This document shows, piece by piece, positions 15,525 to 17,550 of a DNA stretch of 17,550 nucleotides. The stretch lies in assembly GCA_964609375.1 (NCBI GenBank), contig CAZSSA010000050.1:1-17550 (forward strand). Direction: 5' to 3'. This stretch comes from CAZDUS01 sp964609375. GTDB taxonomy: Bacteria; Verrucomicrobiota; Kiritimatiellia; CAIKKV01; CAITUY01. Under the pieces are notes generated by a model. It did not search any database. It was not told where the DNA came from and saw only the letters and a program-made list of their open reading frames with translations. Position 1 is the stretch's first letter, and each line of letters starts with the position of its first letter. A program made the translations under genes and the position numbers.

Positions 15525-16613
15525 GTGGCGATGACACACAAGGAGAGAGTGCTGAACACGTTGAACCGTAAGCCGGTGGACGCGCTGGCCTACGGCGATG
15601 GCCTGTGGGGCGAGACACGGCAGAAGTACGTGACCCAGGGGAAGATGAAGGAAGGGGAGGATGCGGTCAGCCATTTTGATATGAGCTGGCGCTCGGGCGG
15701 ATGGTTGAACAGCACGGCCGATCTGGACTTCAAGGAAGAAATCCTGGAGGAGACGGATGAAACCAAGCTCGTGTTGAACGGCAACGGCGCCACGTTACGC
15801 TGGTGGAAGACCCGCTCCGGCACCCCGGAGCATGTGGACTTCAAGGTCAAGGAACGGCCGGAGTGGGAAGACCTGCTCAAGCCCCACCTGTTGAAGGTTG
15901 ACCGCCGCCGTATCCCCTTCGAGGGGTACCGGCAGCAGAAGGCGCTGGCGGCCCAGGAAAAGCGGGCATTCTGCTGGGCGGGCGTGGCGCCGTTCGAGCA
16001 GATGCACCCGGTATGCGGGCACGAGTATATGCTGATGGGTATGGCGCTGGACCCCGACTGGGTGCATGACATGGTAATGACCTATGCCCGCATGACAATC
16101 ATGCATCTGGACGTGCTCTTTGCCGAGGAGGGGCAGCCGGACTTCCTATGGTTTTATGAAGACATGGGGTTCAAGGACAAGCCGTTCATGTCCCCGGCGA
16201 TGTACAAGGAGCTGGTCATGCCCGGCCACAAGCTGCTTTTCGACTATGCGCACGCCAGGGGATTGAAGGTGGTCGTTCATTCGTGCGGGTTTGTCGAGCC
16301 ACTGGTGCCAGGACTGATTGATGCCGGGATGGACTGTTTGCAGGCCATGGAAGTCAAGGCCGGGATGGATATGCCGAAGATGGCGGCCGCGTACGGAGAC
16401 CGGATCACCTTCTGTGGAAACATCGATATCCGGATCATTGCCAGCAACGATCGTCCGTTGATTGACGAGGAACTGAACCGCAAGATCATCCCTGTGCTGA
16501 AGGGTGGCAGCGGCTTCATTGTCCATTCCGACCACTCGATCCCGCCTGAGGTGGAACATGATACGCTCCAGTGGTTCTTCCAGCGGGGAAGCACGATCCT
16601 CAGCCGCCTGTGA
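15525..16613 (+). CDS. URO-D-family (MtaA/CmuA-like) protein, HxCG-type
   Basis: A 362-residue URO-D-superfamily protein, last gene of the operon. It begins with THKERVLNTLNRKPVDALA, the typical N-terminal motif of methyltransferase-like members. The zinc-type motif VVHSCGFVEPLVPG (250-263) keeps H252 and C254, and FCGNID (296-301) offers C297 as a possible third ligand. In MtaA and CmuA such a site activates a thiol for methyl transfer from or to a corrinoid, so this protein may be a methyltransferase; no corrinoid-binding partner is encoded nearby. The start GTG 15525 is 6 bases after GGGAG; ATG 15531 is the alternative, at 12 bases. The downstream reading frame ends 20 bases from the convergent rsmE gene. 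It differs clearly from the other URO-D protein at 108-1280. Confidence 0.85.
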   Translation: MAMTHKERVLNTLNRKPVDALAYGDGLWGETRQKYVTQGKMKEGEDAVSHFDMSWRSGGWLNSTADLDFKEEILEETDETKLVLNGNGATLRWWKTRSGTPEHVDFKVKERPEWEDLLKPHLLKVDRRRIPFEGYRQQKALAAQEKRAFCWAGVAPFEQMHPVCGHEYMLMGMALDPDWVHDMVMTYARMTIMHLDVLFAEEGQPDFLWFYEDMGFKDKPFMSPAMYKELVMPGHKLLFDYAHARGLKVVVHSCGFVEPLVPGLIDAGMDCLQAMEVKAGMDMPKMAAAYGDRITFCGNIDIRIIASNDRPLIDEELNRKIIPVLKGGSGFIVHSDHSIPPEVEHDTLQWFFQRGSTILSRL

Positions 16614-16633
16614 GGACCGCAGGACGATAACGG

Positions 16634-17347
16634 CTACAGCGGCAACAGGCGCCCCATCAGATATGGCACCGCCTGTTCCACCCTCAGAACACGCTTTCCG
16701 GCGGAGACCATTTCGAAGCCGGCGTGTTTCAACAATTCCACCTCAAACGCGGTGAACCCGCCTTCCGGCCCCACCACGAGGCAGACCGGGGCCGGCACAG
16801 CGCACGGACAAGACAAACTGGCGCCGGGATGGGCGGCCAGGCGCCGTGCCCCACATGCAAGAACGGGAAGCACGTCTTCAACAAACGGTTTGAACTGATG
16901 GTGAAGAGTAATCACCGGCGGCATGGTGTCGCAGGATTGCTCCAGGGCAAGGGAAACCTGTTCCTGTAAGGAGGCATGGGAGAGCCAGGGAGTTTCCCAA
17001 TAACTCTTTTCAACCCGGTAGGAGCCAAAAATCGCAACGCGTTTAACGCCTACCGTGACGATGGCCTGAAGCACACGCCGGAAACACTTGGGACGCGGCA
17101 TGGCCAACGCCAGGGTTATTCCCGCCGGAGCCGGTGGGGGTTCAGTCAGGGCCAGGTCCATTTCAACAGCATCGTCGTCAACGGAAAGGATGGTTCCCGT
17201 ACCCATGCGGCCACCCAGAAGGCCAACCCTGAGCACATCCCCGATCTCCGCCCGGATAACCCGGTGGATGTGTTGCGCCTTTCGCGCGGGGAGGCGGACA
17301 CGATTGGCCCCATAGAAATCGACCGGATCGATCAGGATCATATTCAT
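16634..17347 (-). CDS. rsmE: 16S rRNA (uracil1498-N3)-methyltransferase RsmE
   Basis: A 237-residue SPOUT-class RNA methyltransferase that uses S-adenosylmethionine to methylate U1498 in the decoding centre of 16S rRNA. It shows the N-terminal PUA-like domain (HIHRVIRAEIGDVLRVG, 26-42), LALAMPRPKCFRRVLQAIVTVGV (79-101), LALEQSCD (133-140) and the SAM-binding knot VVGPEGGFTAFEVELL (191-206). The terminal motif reads GKRVLRVEQAVPYLMG, where most family members have RILRTETA; the TE-to-EQ shift is unusual. Usual family length is 230-250. The start at ATG 17347 lacks a ribosome site; ATG 17341 is possible. It lies downstream of the 5S rRNA gene on the same strand. Confidence 0.93.
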   Translation of the reverse strand: MNMILIDPVDFYGANRVRLPARKAQHIHRVIRAEIGDVLRVGLLGGRMGTGTILSVDDDAVEMDLALTEPPPAPAGITLALAMPRPKCFRRVLQAIVTVGVKRVAIFGSYRVEKSYWETPWLSHASLQEQVSLALEQSCDTMPPVITLHHQFKPFVEDVLPVLACGARRLAAHPGASLSCPCAVPAPVCLVVGPEGGFTAFEVELLKHAGFEMVSAGKRVLRVEQAVPYLMGRLLPL

Positions 17348-17419
17348 ACGATTATCCGCGTCATCCCTGTTGCAACGAAACAGAACGTATCGGTAGCATT
17401 CGAATCACAACTTGGAAAT

Positions 17420-17450
17420 AAAAAAAGGGCCTACGCTCTCGCGTAAGCCC
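17420..17450 (-). terminator. Intrinsic terminator of the rRNA operon
   Basis: On the minus strand a GC-rich stem, GGGCTTACGC and GCGTAGGCCC, closes a GAGA tetraloop and is followed by seven T. One pair is T·G, which pairs only in the minus-strand RNA, so the hairpin is built to work in that direction. It sits 10 bases past the 5S rRNA 3' end and should separate the rRNA transcript from rsmE. The 70 bases between it and rsmE show no strong promoter. Confidence 0.9.
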
Positions 17451-17460
17451 GGAAAAAAAA

Positions 17461-17550
17461 CTCGGCAACGTGCTACTCTCCCGCGGCTGTTTACCGCAGT
17501 ACCATCGCCGCTGAGGCCCTTCACTTCCGTGTTCGGTATGGGAACGGGTG
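17461..17550 (-). rRNA. rrf: 5S rRNA, 3' part (cut by the window edge)
   Basis: The minus strand reads CACCCGTTCCCATACCGAAC, then ACGGAAGTGAAGGGCC, then GCGGCGATGGTACTGCGG and GGGAGAGTAGCACGTTGCC, the conserved core of bacterial 5S rRNA (GAACACGGAAGTGAA and GGGAGAGTAG are diagnostic). About 27 bases of the 5' end lie beyond position 17550. Being last in the usual 16S-23S-5S order, it implies a full rRNA operon to the right of this window. The exact 3' end may differ by a few bases. Confidence 0.97.

Noticed and set aside
1..17550. CRISPR array, insertion sequence, prophage or toxin-antitoxin or defence genes
   Set aside because: No regular spaced direct repeats, transposase, integrase, phage structural or nuclease-effector genes were seen; the helicase is an ordinary UvrD/PcrA type without fused nuclease.

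Overview
The window looks like a piece of a GC-rich bacterial chromosome. The mix of two uroporphyrinogen-decarboxylase-fold (URO-D) proteins, three Gfo/Idh/MocA oxidoreductases, a ThuA-like protein, a TIM-barrel sugar isomerase and AraC regulators is typical of the Lentisphaerota/Kiritimatiellota side of the PVC group. That placement is an inference from gene content only; no phylogenetic marker was compared.

Left part (1-5250): an URO-D-family gene (minus) is divergent from an AraC-family regulator (plus), with a perfect TATAAT box and a CTTGAT direct repeat between them. Next come a secreted lytic transglycosylase (plus) and a UvrD/PcrA-type helicase (minus), which converge with a 20-base tail-to-tail overlap. 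Middle (5250-10500): a palindrome-rich non-coding stretch, a tRNA-Thr(UGU) gene, then a minus-strand set that reads, in transcription order, PAS-AraC regulator, a 239-base spacer with a doubtful small ORF and two G8 tracts, a lipoprotein of the SsuA/NMT1 solute-binding type, and a hybrid histidine kinase with two terminal receiver domains. No ABC permease or ATPase accompanies the binding protein, so a sensory role is more likely than transport.

Right part (10501-16613): six plus-strand genes lie divergent from the PAS-AraC gene: Gfo/Idh/MocA, ThuA-like, Gfo/Idh/MocA, Gfo/Idh/MocA, TIM-barrel epimerase/isomerase and a second URO-D-family protein. They have short spacers and each has a Shine-Dalgarno-like sequence. 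By analogy with the rhizobial thuAB and E. coli ycjQRS systems, the core probably handles 3-keto sugars or glycosides. The extra dehydrogenase and the URO-D protein are not part of those pathways and are the most novel aspect. The window ends with rsmE (minus), an intrinsic terminator and the 3' part of a 5S rRNA gene (minus), so an rRNA operon probably lies just to the right.

Working model (inference): the binding protein and kinase sense a small molecule, PAS-AraC controls the divergent catabolic operon, and the operon oxidises, isomerises and possibly demethylates a sugar derivative. No phosphotransfer partner, transporter, glycoside hydrolase or corrinoid protein is visible in the window.
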